The position numbers and the translations under genes were made by a program. Source: Rhodoferax sp. (GTDB lineage: Bacteria > Pseudomonadota > Gammaproteobacteria > Burkholderiales > Burkholderiaceae_C). From it: a stretch of DNA of 32,639 nt. This document shows positions 14,689 to 23,485 of the stretch, piece by piece (position 1 is the stretch's first letter; each line of letters starts with the position of its first letter). The stretch covers positions 1 to 32,639 of the forward strand of contig JAUSNJ010000197.1 of NCBI GenBank assembly GCA_030645355.1, given 5' to 3'. Below the pieces are notes generated by a model, which saw nothing but the letters and a program-made list of their open reading frames with translations, searched no databases and had not been told where the DNA came from.

Positions 14689-16350
14689 CTATTTGAGCGC
14701 CTTGAAACGCATGCGGTGGGGCCGCGCTCCCTCTTCACCCAGACGCTTCTTCTTGTCGGCCTCGTACTCCTGGTAGTTGCCGTCAAAGAACCGCCACTGG
14801 CTATCCCCTTCGCATGCCAGGATGTGGGTGGCAATGCGGTCCAGGAACCAGCGATCATGGCTGATCACCATCAGTGAGCCCGCGAATTCCAGCAAGGCGT
14901 CTTCCAGTGCGCGCAGCGTCTCGACGTCCAGATCATTGGAGGGCTCGTCAAGCATCAGCACGTTACCACCGGCGATCAATGTTTTGGCCAGATGCAGGCG
15001 TCCGCGCTCACCGCCCGACAGTGTGCCGACCCGCTTTTGCTGATCGCCGCCGTTGAAATTGAAGCGGCCACAGTAGGCGCGGCTGGCCATCTGGAACTTG
15101 CCCACATTGAGGATGTCCAAGCCGCCGGAAATATCTTCCCAAACAGTCTTTTCGTTGGCCAGGTCATCGCGGTTCTGGTCCACAAAGGCCATCTTGACAG
15201 TGGAGCCAATCTTGACTTCACCCGAATCCGGCTTTTCACGACCCGCAATCATCTTGAACAGCGTCGACTTGCCCGCCCCGTTGGGGCCGATGATGCCGAC
15301 AATGGCTCCGGCCGGTACCTTGAAGCTCAGGTTGTCGATCAGCACGCGATTGCCAAACGACTTGGTGACATTCACAAATTCGATGACTTCATTGCCCAGG
15401 CGATCCGCGACGGGAATGAAGATTTCGTTGGTTTCGTTGCGTTTCTGGTATTCAAAATCGCTCAATTCCTCGAAGCGGGCCAGACGGGCCTTGCTCTTGG
15501 CCTGGCGTGCTTTGGGGTTTTGACGCGACCATTCCAACTCTTTCTTGAGGGCCTTGGCGCGGGACTCTTCACCCTTTTGCTCGGATTCCAGGCGGGCCTG
15601 CTTCTGGCTGAGCCAGTCGCTGTAATTGCCTTTGTACGGAATGCCGGACCCGCGGTCCAGCTCCAAAATCCACTCCGCCGCGTTGTCCAGAAAGTAGCGA
15701 TCATGGGTAATCGCCACGACGGTCCCGGAGTAACGTTGCAGGAACTGCTCCAGCCAGTCTACCGATTCGGCGTCCAGGTGGTTGGTGGGCTCGTCAAGCA
15801 GCAACATGTCGGGCTTGGACAGCAGCAAACGGCACAGGGCTACGCGGCGTTTCTCACCGCCAGACAGCACGCCAATATTGGCATCCCACGGCGGCAAACG
15901 CAACGCGTCCGCGGCGATTTCCAACTGGTGCTCGGAGTCGGTTCCCGCCGTGGCGATGATGGCCTCCAATTCGGCCTGCTCGGCGGCCAGGGCGTCAAAA
16001 TCGGCATCCTCAGCACCGTAAGCGGTGTAAACCTCTTCCAGGCGGGCCTTGGCGGTAAAAATTTTGCCCATGCCGGCTTCGACACTCTCACGCACGGTTT
16101 GTGTCGGGTCCAACTGGGGTTCCTGCGGCAGGTAGCCGATATTCAACCCCGCCATGGGCGTGGCTTCGCCCTCAATCTCCTTATCCACCCCTGCCATGAT
16201 TTTCAGCAACGTCGATTTGCCTGAACCGTTGGTACCCAGTACACCAATCTTGGCGCCCGGGAAGAAACTGAGCGAAATGTCTTTGAGAATATGCCGCTTG
16301 GGCGGCACGATCTTGCCGACGCGGTTCATGGTGAAAACGTATTGAGCCAT
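14689..16350 (-). CDS. ettA: Energy-dependent translational throttle protein EttA (ABC-F ATPase)
   Basis: A 553-aa ABC-F protein that binds the ribosomal E site and gates entry into the elongation cycle according to the ADP/ATP ratio. The N-terminus MAQYVFTMNRVGKIVPPKRH is near-identical to E. coli EttA. It has two ABC cassettes: Walker A GTNGSGKS (39-46) and GPNGAGKS (355-362), signature LSGGE (162 and 444), and Walker B LLLDEPTNHLD and LMLDEPSNDLD. The charged P-site interaction linker, with the Lys/Arg-rich 'PKARQAKSKARLARFEEL', is at about 243-300. It lacks transmembrane segments. It is sandwiched between two DUF1631 paralogues on the same strand. No strong Shine-Dalgarno precedes the ATG. 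Confidence 0.96.
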   Translation of the reverse strand: MAQYVFTMNRVGKIVPPKRHILKDISLSFFPGAKIGVLGTNGSGKSTLLKIMAGVDKEIEGEATPMAGLNIGYLPQEPQLDPTQTVRESVEAGMGKIFTAKARLEEVYTAYGAEDADFDALAAEQAELEAIIATAGTDSEHQLEIAADALRLPPWDANIGVLSGGEKRRVALCRLLLSKPDMLLLDEPTNHLDAESVDWLEQFLQRYSGTVVAITHDRYFLDNAAEWILELDRGSGIPYKGNYSDWLSQKQARLESEQKGEESRAKALKKELEWSRQNPKARQAKSKARLARFEELSDFEYQKRNETNEIFIPVADRLGNEVIEFVNVTKSFGNRVLIDNLSFKVPAGAIVGIIGPNGAGKSTLFKMIAGREKPDSGEVKIGSTVKMAFVDQNRDDLANEKTVWEDISGGLDILNVGKFQMASRAYCGRFNFNGGDQQKRVGTLSGGERGRLHLAKTLIAGGNVLMLDEPSNDLDVETLRALEDALLEFAGSLMVISHDRWFLDRIATHILACEGDSQWRFFDGNYQEYEADKKKRLGEEGARPHRMRFKALK

Positions 16351-16425
16351 TGCGAATCTGATTTATGGTTGGGAAATGACGCATTATCGACTGCGCCACC
16401 TCGCCCCAGCAGACGACTGCCCTAT

Positions 16426-18636
16426 TTAGGTCCCACCAGCGGCCTTTTCGACGTCATTGCGCAAGGCGGCCCGTGCCACGGCATCGAGCGCATGGTCGAG
16501 CACCCGGCCATCGGACACCATGCGAATCAGCCCCAGGCCGCGCAGCCGGTCCATAGTCCGGCGGGACATGGAATGCGCCATGCCACCTGACGAAATGAAC
16601 ATGAACAAGGTCTTGTGCGGACTCGCCCAGGTCAACTGGGCGCGCACCCACACACCACCCAGGGCCAGGTCCACCCACGAACCCGTATTCAGGCTCTGCG
16701 CACTCCATGCCTGTTGCGCAGCCGGATCGGGCACTTCGTCCTCTTCGACTTCCGGAATCCGCTCGTGGGTGTCCTGCAAATAGCCGGATTCGGCGGCCTC
16801 GTCGTCTGCCATCCAGAACTCTTCCACCGGCAGACCGACACTCTCCACCGCCGAGATATCGGCCACGACGGCCTTGTCGGTTGTTCCCACAGCCGGCGCA
16901 GCCCGCACGCCCTCAAAGGCCTGCTCATGGAAAGTGATCAATTCGTCAAAAAACACTGGGATACGTTCTTCCGGGTAGGAAATCAGGCTAAGGCCTTGGC
17001 GCATTTTGACCAGCATCCCGGGCACGATATCGACCAGACGCGCCCGGTTGCGGCGTGCCAGGCGCAGCTGCACGCTCCAGATCAGGTCGTCCACCAGGCC
17101 AAGGTAGCCATCGGTGTCCGCCGTGCCATCGGCACAGAGCAACTGTGACTCCGCCACAACCTGGGCCCAGGGGCCCAGCAGGAATGCCGACACAATCTCT
17201 GGCACTTTCTTGTTCTTCAAGCGCTCCGAGAAATCTTCGGACAAGCGCTGCGCCAGTAAATTTCGCTGTTCGGCGTGCAGCAAGCCACGCGCCGCCTCCT
17301 CCGCGCGCTGACGTTGCTCGTGCTCTTCCTTGGCCCAACCTTCTTCCAGTTTTCGAACCACCCGCGAAAAGGTTGCAGCATCGCCAGGCCCGCTGGCCAG
17401 CACGCTGACGGCGTTTTCGAGTGTCTTCTGGAAATGCGCAAAACCGGGTTGGTCTTCCGAAGAGAAGGCCAGACTGCGGCTCGTGATCTTGTCCATGAAC
17501 TGCCGCGCCGGATGCTGGCGTTCACTGAAGAAACGGGCATCGGATTGCGACAGCGTGATCAGCACTGGCTCCATGAGCTTCAAGTTCTTGCGCACGCCTG
17601 CCAGCAGTCGATGGTCCAGTGCCAGGTTCTCCACCATCATCCGAACCACTTCCTCACCAAGTTCACGGCCCAGTTTCTTGCTCCTGCTGTTCTCGCGCTG
17701 CACGACAGGGTCCACCACCCCGACTCCCTTGGCTGCCGTCTTGGGAGACGCAGACTGACTGGCCCGCTCGGCCAGGCGCTTCATCATCGGCTCCATCAGC
17801 TTCATATCTTCCAGCGCAACGAACGAGGCCGGGACGGTATGCGTGAAATCCTTGATATTGCCGTTCAGTGGCCCTGGATCCAACTCACCCGACAGCAGCC
17901 GGCGCAGTTTGTCCAGAGTCAACAGGGTACGGGTCACGGTGTTTTCTGCCGGCTTTTGCGCTCCTCCCTGGTGCTGGACCGGCCCCACGGGTTCCACGCC
18001 CTGTGAACGCAGCCATTCCGACACTTCCCGGTAAAGCTGGCGCATGGCAATGCCCAGCATGCCCGCTGCCGGTGTCATCAGGGTTGCGCGTGCTTCGTCG
18101 CTGGGTACGTGCTTCTGCAAAGACTCGCGCAGGGCGTAGACAAAGGACTCGGGTTTGAGCGGATTCAGATGGGGTTGAACGGTCATCCATCCCAGCAAAC
18201 TGCTGACCAACGCGTTCAGCGTTGGAAGCACGTCGTCCACCGCCATCGCGATTTCTTGTTGGGTCAGCGCAAATTCGATATTGGCGTCAATCTGCTCTTC
18301 TTCGAGGAACTGGAAATCATCAAACCGCAGGGGTTGCGTCTGGGCCCGGTGTATGTCGCCGCCATACAGGGACGTACGCAAATTTTCGGCAAAAGTTTCC
18401 TTGAAGGCATCGGCGTGGGCATTCAGGTACTCGATGGCCACCTTGCCGGCCGGATTCTGGATAACCTGCATGGACTTGCTGCGTGTCTGTGTCAGGGATG
18501 CCTTCAATCCGTTGAGGACTTCGTTCACCAGCGTATCGCTCTGCTCCAAAACCGCTTCTATGCAATCCTGCAGGGACGGCTTCAAGCTCCCAGCCTCGTG
18601 GGCCACGCCCAACCTTCGCAACATGAACTTTTTCAT
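16426..18636 (-). CDS. DUF1631 family protein B
   Basis: A 736-aa DUF1631 (PF07793) protein, paralogue of the one at 12248. Matching blocks include 'LLTLDKLRRLLSGELD', 'VSAFLLGPWAQVVAESQL', 'LVDIVPGMLVKMRQGLSLISYP' and the C-terminal 'GSWVDLALGGVWVRAQLTWASPHKTLFMF'. It is soluble, largely helical and has no signal peptide. It is the first gene of the three-gene minus-strand block, 75 bp upstream of ettA. The start at 18636 (MKKFMLRRLGV) has GGGAG about a dozen bases upstream; the internal Met5 is an alternative. Function is unknown. The C-terminal beta-rich domain may bind a ligand or RNA, which is speculation. Confidence 0.85.
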   Translation of the reverse strand: MKKFMLRRLGVAHEAGSLKPSLQDCIEAVLEQSDTLVNEVLNGLKASLTQTRSKSMQVIQNPAGKVAIEYLNAHADAFKETFAENLRTSLYGGDIHRAQTQPLRFDDFQFLEEEQIDANIEFALTQQEIAMAVDDVLPTLNALVSSLLGWMTVQPHLNPLKPESFVYALRESLQKHVPSDEARATLMTPAAGMLGIAMRQLYREVSEWLRSQGVEPVGPVQHQGGAQKPAENTVTRTLLTLDKLRRLLSGELDPGPLNGNIKDFTHTVPASFVALEDMKLMEPMMKRLAERASQSASPKTAAKGVGVVDPVVQRENSRSKKLGRELGEEVVRMMVENLALDHRLLAGVRKNLKLMEPVLITLSQSDARFFSERQHPARQFMDKITSRSLAFSSEDQPGFAHFQKTLENAVSVLASGPGDAATFSRVVRKLEEGWAKEEHEQRQRAEEAARGLLHAEQRNLLAQRLSEDFSERLKNKKVPEIVSAFLLGPWAQVVAESQLLCADGTADTDGYLGLVDDLIWSVQLRLARRNRARLVDIVPGMLVKMRQGLSLISYPEERIPVFFDELITFHEQAFEGVRAAPAVGTTDKAVVADISAVESVGLPVEEFWMADDEAAESGYLQDTHERIPEVEEDEVPDPAAQQAWSAQSLNTGSWVDLALGGVWVRAQLTWASPHKTLFMFISSGGMAHSMSRRTMDRLRGLGLIRMVSDGRVLDHALDAVARAALRNDVEKAAGGT

Positions 18637-18928
18637 CGTGTGCAGATTCTCCCAGTTGCCAGGCGCAATGACCAGCCCTTTGCGGACATTGTCACCCCGA
18701 AATGATGACTTGGAAACACTCTGTTTCAGCTTTATTGGCGCGTTTACCTACAACGTGCGACAATGCTAGTTGTTGCGGTGCTTCAGTTGCCCACAACGTC
18801 AGCACATTGCTGGGGACACGATTGACACTCAACGTCCTGCTTTTGAATCTATCTGCCTTTGACTGATCCGGTGCCATGGCCCCGGGACAGGCCGATATCC
18901 CAAGCGCCCTGGATGGGCGCCACAACTC
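18637..18928. promoter_or_regulatory. Divergent control region, DUF1631-B / rhlE
   Basis: This is a 292-bp spacer. A perfect -35 hexamer, TTGACA, lies at 18822-18827 on the plus strand, but the best -10 at 17 bp (GAATCT) is poor. There is no strong Shine-Dalgarno before the rhlE ATG. No gene or hairpin of note is seen. A long 5' leader is possible for rhlE. Confidence 0.35.
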
Positions 18929-20689
18929 ATGACATTCGAAGAATTGAACCTGGCCGTGGCCATCGTTAAAGCCGTGCGCGAGCAAGGTTACGAAACACCA
19001 ACCGCCATTCAGGCGCAAGCCATCCCCCTGATCCTGGAGGGTCGGGACCTGCTCGGCGGAGCACAAACCGGTACCGGCAAGACCGCTGCCTTCACGCTGC
19101 CTATGCTGCACCGCCTCACGATGAGCCGCAGCGCCCAAAACAAGTTTGGTGGCACCGGCATCCGTGCCCTGGTGCTGACCCCCACCCGCGAACTGGCCGC
19201 CCAGGTGGAAGAGTCCATCCGCACCTACGGTAAATATCTGCAACTCAGCAGCACCGTGGTTTTTGGCGGCGTGGGCATGAACCCGCAAATCTCCAAACTC
19301 AAAAAAGGCGTGGACATCCTGGTAGCCACTCCTGGCCGCCTGTTGGACCTGATGCAGCAAGGCATGGCCGATCTGGGCCAGGTACAGATGCTGGTACTCG
19401 ACGAAGCCGACCGCATGCTCGACATGGGATTTATCCATGACGTCAAGAAGGTGCTGGCGGCCGTTCCAAAGGAAAAGCAAAGCCTGCTGTTCTCGGCGAC
19501 CTTCAGCGATGAAATCCGCGAACTGGCCGCCGGCCTGCTCAAGGACCCGCAAAGCGTGCAGGTCACACCCCGCAACACCACGGTGCAGCGCATCACCCAG
19601 GTGATCCACCCGGTCGGTCGCGGCAAGAAGAAGGCCCTGCTGGCCCACATCATCAACGAGCACAACTGGAGCCAGGTGCTGGTGTTCACCCGCACCAAGT
19701 TCGGCGCCAACAACGTGGCCGAATTCCTGGAGAAAAACGGCATCAGCGCCATGGCCCTGCACGGCAACAAGAGCCAGGCTGCCCGCACGCAGGCCCTGGC
19801 TGGCTTCAAAAGCGGTGACGTGCGCGCCCTTGTGGCCACCGACATTGCCGCCCGCGGCATTGACATTGACGACCTGCCCCACGTCGTGAACTACGAGATC
19901 CCCAACGTCAGCGAAGACTACGTGCACCGCATTGGCCGCACCGGTCGCGCGGGCAACGATGGCGCTGCCATCAACCTGGTATGCCTGGACGAAGAAGGCT
20001 TCATGCAGGACATCGAACGTTTCACCAAGCAAAACATTCCCGTGCAAATCATTGACGGCTTCGGCCCCGAGCCCGGCGAGCAGGGTGAACCCATCGCCAT
20101 GGGTCGCCAGACCATCTGGGGCGGCGCCGGTAAACCGCCCAGCCGCGACGTCATGCAGGCAGCCGCTCGCGCAGCCCGCACCGAAATGCTGCAGCGTGTT
20201 CGTGAGAACAAGGCCGGCCAAGGTGGCGGTCAGGGCGCCGGCCGTGGAAATGGCGGCAGTGGCCGTGGTGCACAAGGCCCCCGTGGTAACGGAGGCAATG
20301 GTGGACAAGGCAGCGGTGGACGCGGTGGCGAGCACGCTCCCCGCCCACAAGGCGCACGCGGCCCCCAAGGCCATGGCGGCGGCGGTCCAGGTCGTGGACG
20401 CCCGCCCCTGGGTGACGCACAACCGCGCAGCCACGAAGGCGGATTTGGCAGCGGCATGGGCGAGCGCCCACCCCGCACCGCGCCAGGTGGCCAGCCGGAC
20501 CCCATGCGCACCAGTGTCGATATGATGGCTGAACGCGGCGGTCGCCGTGGCGGCGGTGGCTATGGCGGCAACCGCGGCGGATCAGGCAATGGAGGCGGCA
20601 ATGGCGGCGGATCACGGTCGGGTGGTTTTGGTGGCGGGGGCAACGGGCCTCGTGGGTCGGGAAATCCTCGCGGACCTTTTAGCCGATAA
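18929..20689 (+). CDS. rhlE: DEAD-box RNA helicase RhlE with Gly/Arg-rich tail
   Basis: A 586-aa ATP-dependent RNA helicase acting in ribosome maturation and mRNA turnover. Motifs: Q-motif region '[14 protein letters not shown]' (20-33), Walker A AQTGTGKT (45-52), PTREL (85-89), DEAD (158-161), SAT (189-191), '[11 protein letters not shown]' (303-313) and HRIGRTGR (333-340). The helicase core ends near residue 390. Residues 428-586 form a low-complexity RGG/GN-rich, RNA-binding tail of about 160 aa, long for the family. Its last 29 codons overlap, in a different frame, the beginning of the next gene, whose ribosome binding site lies inside this tail. Confidence 0.95.
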   Translation: MTFEELNLAVAIVKAVREQGYETPTAIQAQAIPLILEGRDLLGGAQTGTGKTAAFTLPMLHRLTMSRSAQNKFGGTGIRALVLTPTRELAAQVEESIRTYGKYLQLSSTVVFGGVGMNPQISKLKKGVDILVATPGRLLDLMQQGMADLGQVQMLVLDEADRMLDMGFIHDVKKVLAAVPKEKQSLLFSATFSDEIRELAAGLLKDPQSVQVTPRNTTVQRITQVIHPVGRGKKKALLAHIINEHNWSQVLVFTRTKFGANNVAEFLEKNGISAMALHGNKSQAARTQALAGFKSGDVRALVATDIAARGIDIDDLPHVVNYEIPNVSEDYVHRIGRTGRAGNDGAAINLVCLDEEGFMQDIERFTKQNIPVQIIDGFGPEPGEQGEPIAMGRQTIWGGAGKPPSRDVMQAAARAARTEMLQRVRENKAGQGGGQGAGRGNGGSGRGAQGPRGNGGNGGQGSGGRGGEHAPRPQGARGPQGHGGGGPGRGRPPLGDAQPRSHEGGFGSGMGERPPRTAPGGQPDPMRTSVDMMAERGGRRGGGGYGGNRGGSGNGGGNGGGSRSGGFGGGGNGPRGSGNPRGPFSR

Positions 20690-21260
20690 ATCGGTTGCGG
20701 CGGTTCACTGTGTGGGCCGCCGATCGCTGGACATCAAGCATGCCAAGCTGACCTCGCATGTGGTCGACTTCGCAGCCCTGCCTGCCCTGCCCAAGGTCGA
20801 TGAATGCTTTATCGCCCTGGGCACCACCATCAAGGTGGCAGGCAGCCAGGAGGCCTTCCGGGCCCTGGACCTCAAGGCTGTTGAGGCTGTAGCCCTCTCC
20901 GTTAAACGCACAGGCGCTACAAAATTAGGAGTTGTTAGCGCCATGGGCGCCAACAGCCAATCCTCGGTCTTCTACAACCGCATCAAGGGTGAGATGGAAG
21001 TTTCGCTCGCGCGCATGGGCTTCAAAAGCCTGGTGATTGCCCGCCCGTCCCTCATCGATGGAGACCGTGCGGCGCTGGGCCAGGCTGGACGCGCAGGTGA
21101 AGGCCTGGGCCTGAAACTGGCGCGTGGGCTGGGTCCACTGTTGCCTGCCAACTACCGTGCCATCAAGGCCAGCGATATCGCGCATGCGCTGATCCGCCAT
21201 GTCAAAGCCGGTGTACCCGGCGTGGTAACGCTGATGTCGGGTGAAATGCAAGGCGGCTGA
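20601..21260 (+). CDS. NAD(P)H-binding oxidoreductase (HTATIP2/TIP30-like Rossmann protein)
   Basis: A short-chain-type Rossmann protein, 219 aa from the ATG at 20601, which has GGAGG five bases upstream. '[12 protein letters not shown]' (residues 8-19) is the dinucleotide-binding loop. '[27 protein letters not shown]' holds the Ser/Tyr/Lys-like active-site region typical of the TIP30/YybE-type atypical SDRs. The frame stays open to 20547, and a GTG at 20622 is another possible start. Any start that keeps the glycine loop overlaps the rhlE 3' end out of frame. The gene contains what looks like a dispersed-repeat copy at 20887-20942. It converges on the cupin gene with a 10-bp gap. Substrate is unknown. 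Confidence 0.85.
   Translation: MAADHGRVVLVAGATGLVGREILADLLADKSVAAVHCVGRRSLDIKHAKLTSHVVDFAALPALPKVDECFIALGTTIKVAGSQEAFRALDLKAVEAVALSVKRTGATKLGVVSAMGANSQSSVFYNRIKGEMEVSLARMGFKSLVIARPSLIDGDRAALGQAGRAGEGLGLKLARGLGPLLPANYRAIKASDIAHALIRHVKAGVPGVVTLMSGEMQGG
20887..20942. repeat. Dispersed short repeat, copy C (inside a coding sequence)
   Basis: CTGTAGCCCTC (20887-20897) is identical to 11 nt of copy B. GGCGCTA (20913-20919) and AAATTAGGAG (20922-20931) occur in the same order as in copy A. GGCGCTA and TAGCGCC (20936-20942) form a 7-bp inverted repeat. The reading frame of the oxidoreductase passes through it uninterrupted. Chance similarity is possible because the encoded peptide fits the family. 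Confidence 0.4.
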
Positions 21261-21270
21261 ACGCCCCTAC

Positions 21271-21654
21271 TCAACTCCGCACAAACAGCGTGACCAACGG
21301 GTCATCCCCCACCTGGCGGCTCCAATGCCCGTGCACAGCGGGATCAAACGTGGCGCCTTCGGGCAGCACATCGGCCGAATAGAAGTGTTCGCCCGGCTTG
21401 AAGACACGTGACACGCCACCTTGCAGACCAATCTCCATCTGCCCACCCAAAATGAAACACCATTGCGGCGCACCCGTGCAATGGAACTGGCTGCGAAACC
21501 CCACGGGGCTGGTGCGCAACTGGTAGCCGCCACAGGCAAACACTTGCGACAGCATGGACTGCGGCGTGCCCTGCTCCAACGGCACGGCTTCTTCACGAAA
21601 CCTCGCGCGGCCATCGGTGTCGGTGAACAGAACTACTTTGGTGAAGGGGGTCAT
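21271..21654 (-). CDS. Cupin-domain protein
   Basis: A small single-domain cupin, 127 aa from the ATG at 21654 (MTPFTKVVLFTD); the frame extends ten codons upstream to 21684. The cupin core is seen in 'FHCTGAPQWCFILGGQMEIGLQGG' and 'FKPGEHFYSADV'. Of the usual metal ligands (two His and one Glu in motif 1, a His in motif 2), only some are evident: H in 'FHC' and H in 'GEHF'. Metal binding is therefore uncertain. It could be an enzyme or a ligand-binding protein. It is 41-71 bp downstream of the MFS gene on the same strand and may be read with it. Confidence 0.7.
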   Translation of the reverse strand: MTPFTKVVLFTDTDGRARFREEAVPLEQGTPQSMLSQVFACGGYQLRTSPVGFRSQFHCTGAPQWCFILGGQMEIGLQGGVSRVFKPGEHFYSADVLPEGATFDPAVHGHWSRQVGDDPLVTLFVRS

Positions 21655-21725
21655 GGCGGGTGCGCTCGAGTGGATCCCCCGCATTATTCCCCAGCGCCAA
21701 CAGCCTGTCCTGGCCTGGCGCGGGC

Positions 21726-22961
21726 CTAAGCGGTTTGTGTCACCAGTTTGCGCACCACAGCGGCTTCGCGAATCGGCAAATGGATCAGCGCCGCCCCCAC
21801 CGCCAGAGCGATATCGGCGTACCAGATCCAGTTGTAGCTGCCGGTCGCATCAAACACCTTGCCGCCCAGGTACGCCCCCAGAAAGCCGCCCACCTGATGG
21901 GTCAGCATGACAACGCCAAACAGCGTGGCCATGTTGCCCACACCAAAGAACTTGGCCACGAGGCCGGCCGTGGGCGGCACGGTGGACAGAAAGGTCAGGC
22001 CCATGACCGCCGCAAACACAAGCACCACGGGGCCGGTCTTGGGCGCCAACAGAAACAGCAGGACGGCCAGCGCCCGCGCCGCATAGACCAGCGACAACAG
22101 CGACTTCATGCGCCAGCGCCCCACTGCCCAACCCATGGCTACGCTGCCCACAATATTGAACAAGCCCAGCATGGCCAACGACCACGCACCCCACTGCGTA
22201 GGCAGACCACACGCGGCCACCACGCCTGGCAAGTGCGTGGCGAGAAACGCGACGTGAAAACCACAGACAAAGAAGCCCGCCGCGAGCATCAGGAAACTGG
22301 GCGTGTGCAATGCTTGTCGAATCGCGGCCCCGGTCTTCAGCGGTGCCTGGCTGGCCGCCAACGCATGGGCGGGACTGCCCTTGAGAAAAAACGCGGCAGG
22401 CAAGGCCAACAGCACGATGCAGGCCAGCACTTGCATCGCAGATGCCCAGCCCACGCTGACAATCAGCGCGCCAGCAATCGGCGCCATCAGGAACTGCCCA
22501 AAAGAGCCCCCGGCATTGATGATGCCAGTCGCCATGCCCCGCTTGTCCGCCGGAATCAGGCGCGCCGTGGCTGCCATCAGCACTGCCGGGCCGGCCATGC
22601 CTGCGCCACCCGCCGCCAACACGCCAATCGCAAAAATCAGCCCGGCGGTGGTGGTCATGAACGGTGTGATGAAGGTGCCCAGTGCCACCAGCGCCACGCC
22701 GATGAACAGCACGCGGCCGGCCCCCAACCGGTCGGCAAAGGCCCCGGCAAATGGCTGTGTCAGCCCCCACCACAGCTGACCAAAAGCAAAGGCCAGGCTG
22801 ATGCTGCCCACACCCAGTCCCGTGGACGTATTCAGGGCACTCAAGAACAGACCCATGGTTTGGCGCGTGCCCATGGTCAGCGCGAAGGTGGCGGCGGCGG
22901 CCAGCAGCACCAGCCAGACGGCGAGTTGTTTGTGCGACGCAGTCGGAGTTGCATCAGTCAT
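21726..22961 (-). CDS. MFS transporter
   Basis: A 411-aa major facilitator protein with about 12 hydrophobic segments. 'GAFADRLGAGRVLFIG' is the loop 2-3 signature (GxxADRxGxR/K type). The start at 22961 (MTDATPT) is chosen because GGAGAA lies just upstream and because it overlaps the marR stop by 8 bp. It is therefore translationally coupled to the regulator that presumably controls it. Substrate is unknown. The N-terminal part resembles the oxalate/formate- or monocarboxylate-type MFS clade in feel, but that is a weak impression. It could import an organic acid or efflux a toxic compound sensed by the MarR protein. Confidence 0.87.
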   Translation of the reverse strand: MTDATPTASHKQLAVWLVLLAAAATFALTMGTRQTMGLFLSALNTSTGLGVGSISLAFAFGQLWWGLTQPFAGAFADRLGAGRVLFIGVALVALGTFITPFMTTTAGLIFAIGVLAAGGAGMAGPAVLMAATARLIPADKRGMATGIINAGGSFGQFLMAPIAGALIVSVGWASAMQVLACIVLLALPAAFFLKGSPAHALAASQAPLKTGAAIRQALHTPSFLMLAAGFFVCGFHVAFLATHLPGVVAACGLPTQWGAWSLAMLGLFNIVGSVAMGWAVGRWRMKSLLSLVYAARALAVLLFLLAPKTGPVVLVFAAVMGLTFLSTVPPTAGLVAKFFGVGNMATLFGVVMLTHQVGGFLGAYLGGKVFDATGSYNWIWYADIALAVGAALIHLPIREAAVVRKLVTQTA

Positions 22962-23451
22962 GGGCTTCTCCAGATTCACTGTCAGTGGATGACAACAGGG
23001 CCAAGGATTCCTGGATCAGCGCATGCAAGGCCAGCACCCGCGGCATGCCCAGGGTCTGGTTGAGACGGTCTTGCGCGTGTTTCCAGTGGCGTTGTGCTTC
23101 GGCCCGCTTCTCGCGACCCGCCGCCGTGGCGCAGACGGAGCGGCTGCGCCCATCGGAGCCGGCGGCCAGTTCCACCCAACCGGAAGCAATCAGTGGCTTG
23201 AGATTGCGCGTCAACGTGGAGGGCTCCATGGACATGGCGTGTGCCAGGTCCGCAGGTCGGATCGGCCCCAGCTTGACCACATACGACAGCAGCGAATACT
23301 GGGTGGTCTTGAGCCCAATGTGGGCCATCTCCACGTCATACCGCTGCGACACACGGCGCGTGAGCTGGCGCAGTTGCAGGTTGGTGCAGCCCTGGAGCTT
23401 GCGTGGTGCAGGCGCCGCAGCGGGCTCTGTAACGGGTGTGACATGGTTCAT
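22954..23451 (-). CDS. MarR-family transcriptional regulator
   Basis: A 165-aa winged-helix regulator. 'LGLKTTQYSLLSYV'-like helix (44-59), the recognition region 'RPADLAHAMSMEPSTLTRNLKPLIASGWVEL' (65-95) and the wing 'GSDGRSRSVCATAAG' (98-112) are typical MarR features. The ATG at 23451 is the only sensible start; upstream codons read through the control region. There is no Shine-Dalgarno before it, and a possible -10 ends 7 bp upstream, so the mRNA may be leaderless. It is encoded first in an operon with the MFS gene and divergent from a thioesterase gene. It probably represses both by binding the palindromes at 23457-23485, with a small aromatic or acyl ligand as inducer. Confidence 0.9.
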   Translation of the reverse strand: MNHVTPVTEPAAAPAPRKLQGCTNLQLRQLTRRVSQRYDVEMAHIGLKTTQYSLLSYVVKLGPIRPADLAHAMSMEPSTLTRNLKPLIASGWVELAAGSDGRSRSVCATAAGREKRAEAQRHWKHAQDRLNQTLGMPRVLALHALIQESLALLSSTDSESGEAHD

Positions 23452-23456
23452 GGATA

Positions 23457-23472
23457 AATTGTAGCTACAATT
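23457..23472. promoter_or_regulatory. Palindrome 1, candidate MarR operator
   Basis: AATTGTAGCTACAATT is a perfect 16-bp palindrome directly upstream of the marR start. It overlaps the predicted marR -10 (TACAAT on the minus strand). MarR proteins typically bind 15-20 bp palindromes of this AT-rich kind, so autoregulation is the natural inference. Confidence 0.65.
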
Positions 23473-23485
23473 GTTGCATATGCAA
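23458..23485 (-). promoter_or_regulatory. Predicted promoter of marR-MFS
   Basis: On the minus strand the sequence reads TTGCAT, a 16-bp spacer, then TACAAT. The -10 box ends 7 bp before the ATG at 23451, so transcription would start at or next to the start codon. Both hexamers lie inside the two palindromes, which would block RNA polymerase when occupied. Confidence 0.5.
23474..23485. promoter_or_regulatory. Palindrome 2, candidate MarR operator
   Basis: TTGCATATGCAA is a perfect 12-bp palindrome whose centre is 15 bp from that of palindrome 1. It contains a possible -35 (TTGCAT) for both directions. A looser AAATTTGCAAAATTT repeat follows toward the thioesterase gene. Confidence 0.55.

Noticed and set aside
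18692..20434. Long antisense open frame (580 codons, minus strand) opposite rhlE
   Set aside because: It mirrors the helicase gene, has no recognisable domain and no ribosome binding site.
20230..20660. Tandem DNA repeat in the rhlE 3' region
   Set aside because: The GGN repetition is explained by Gly/Arg codons of the RGG tail; no fixed-length repeat unit is visible.
21660..23063. Long plus-strand open frame opposite the MFS gene
   Set aside because: It is Gln/Arg/His-rich shadow sequence; the minus strand encodes a convincing 12-segment transporter.
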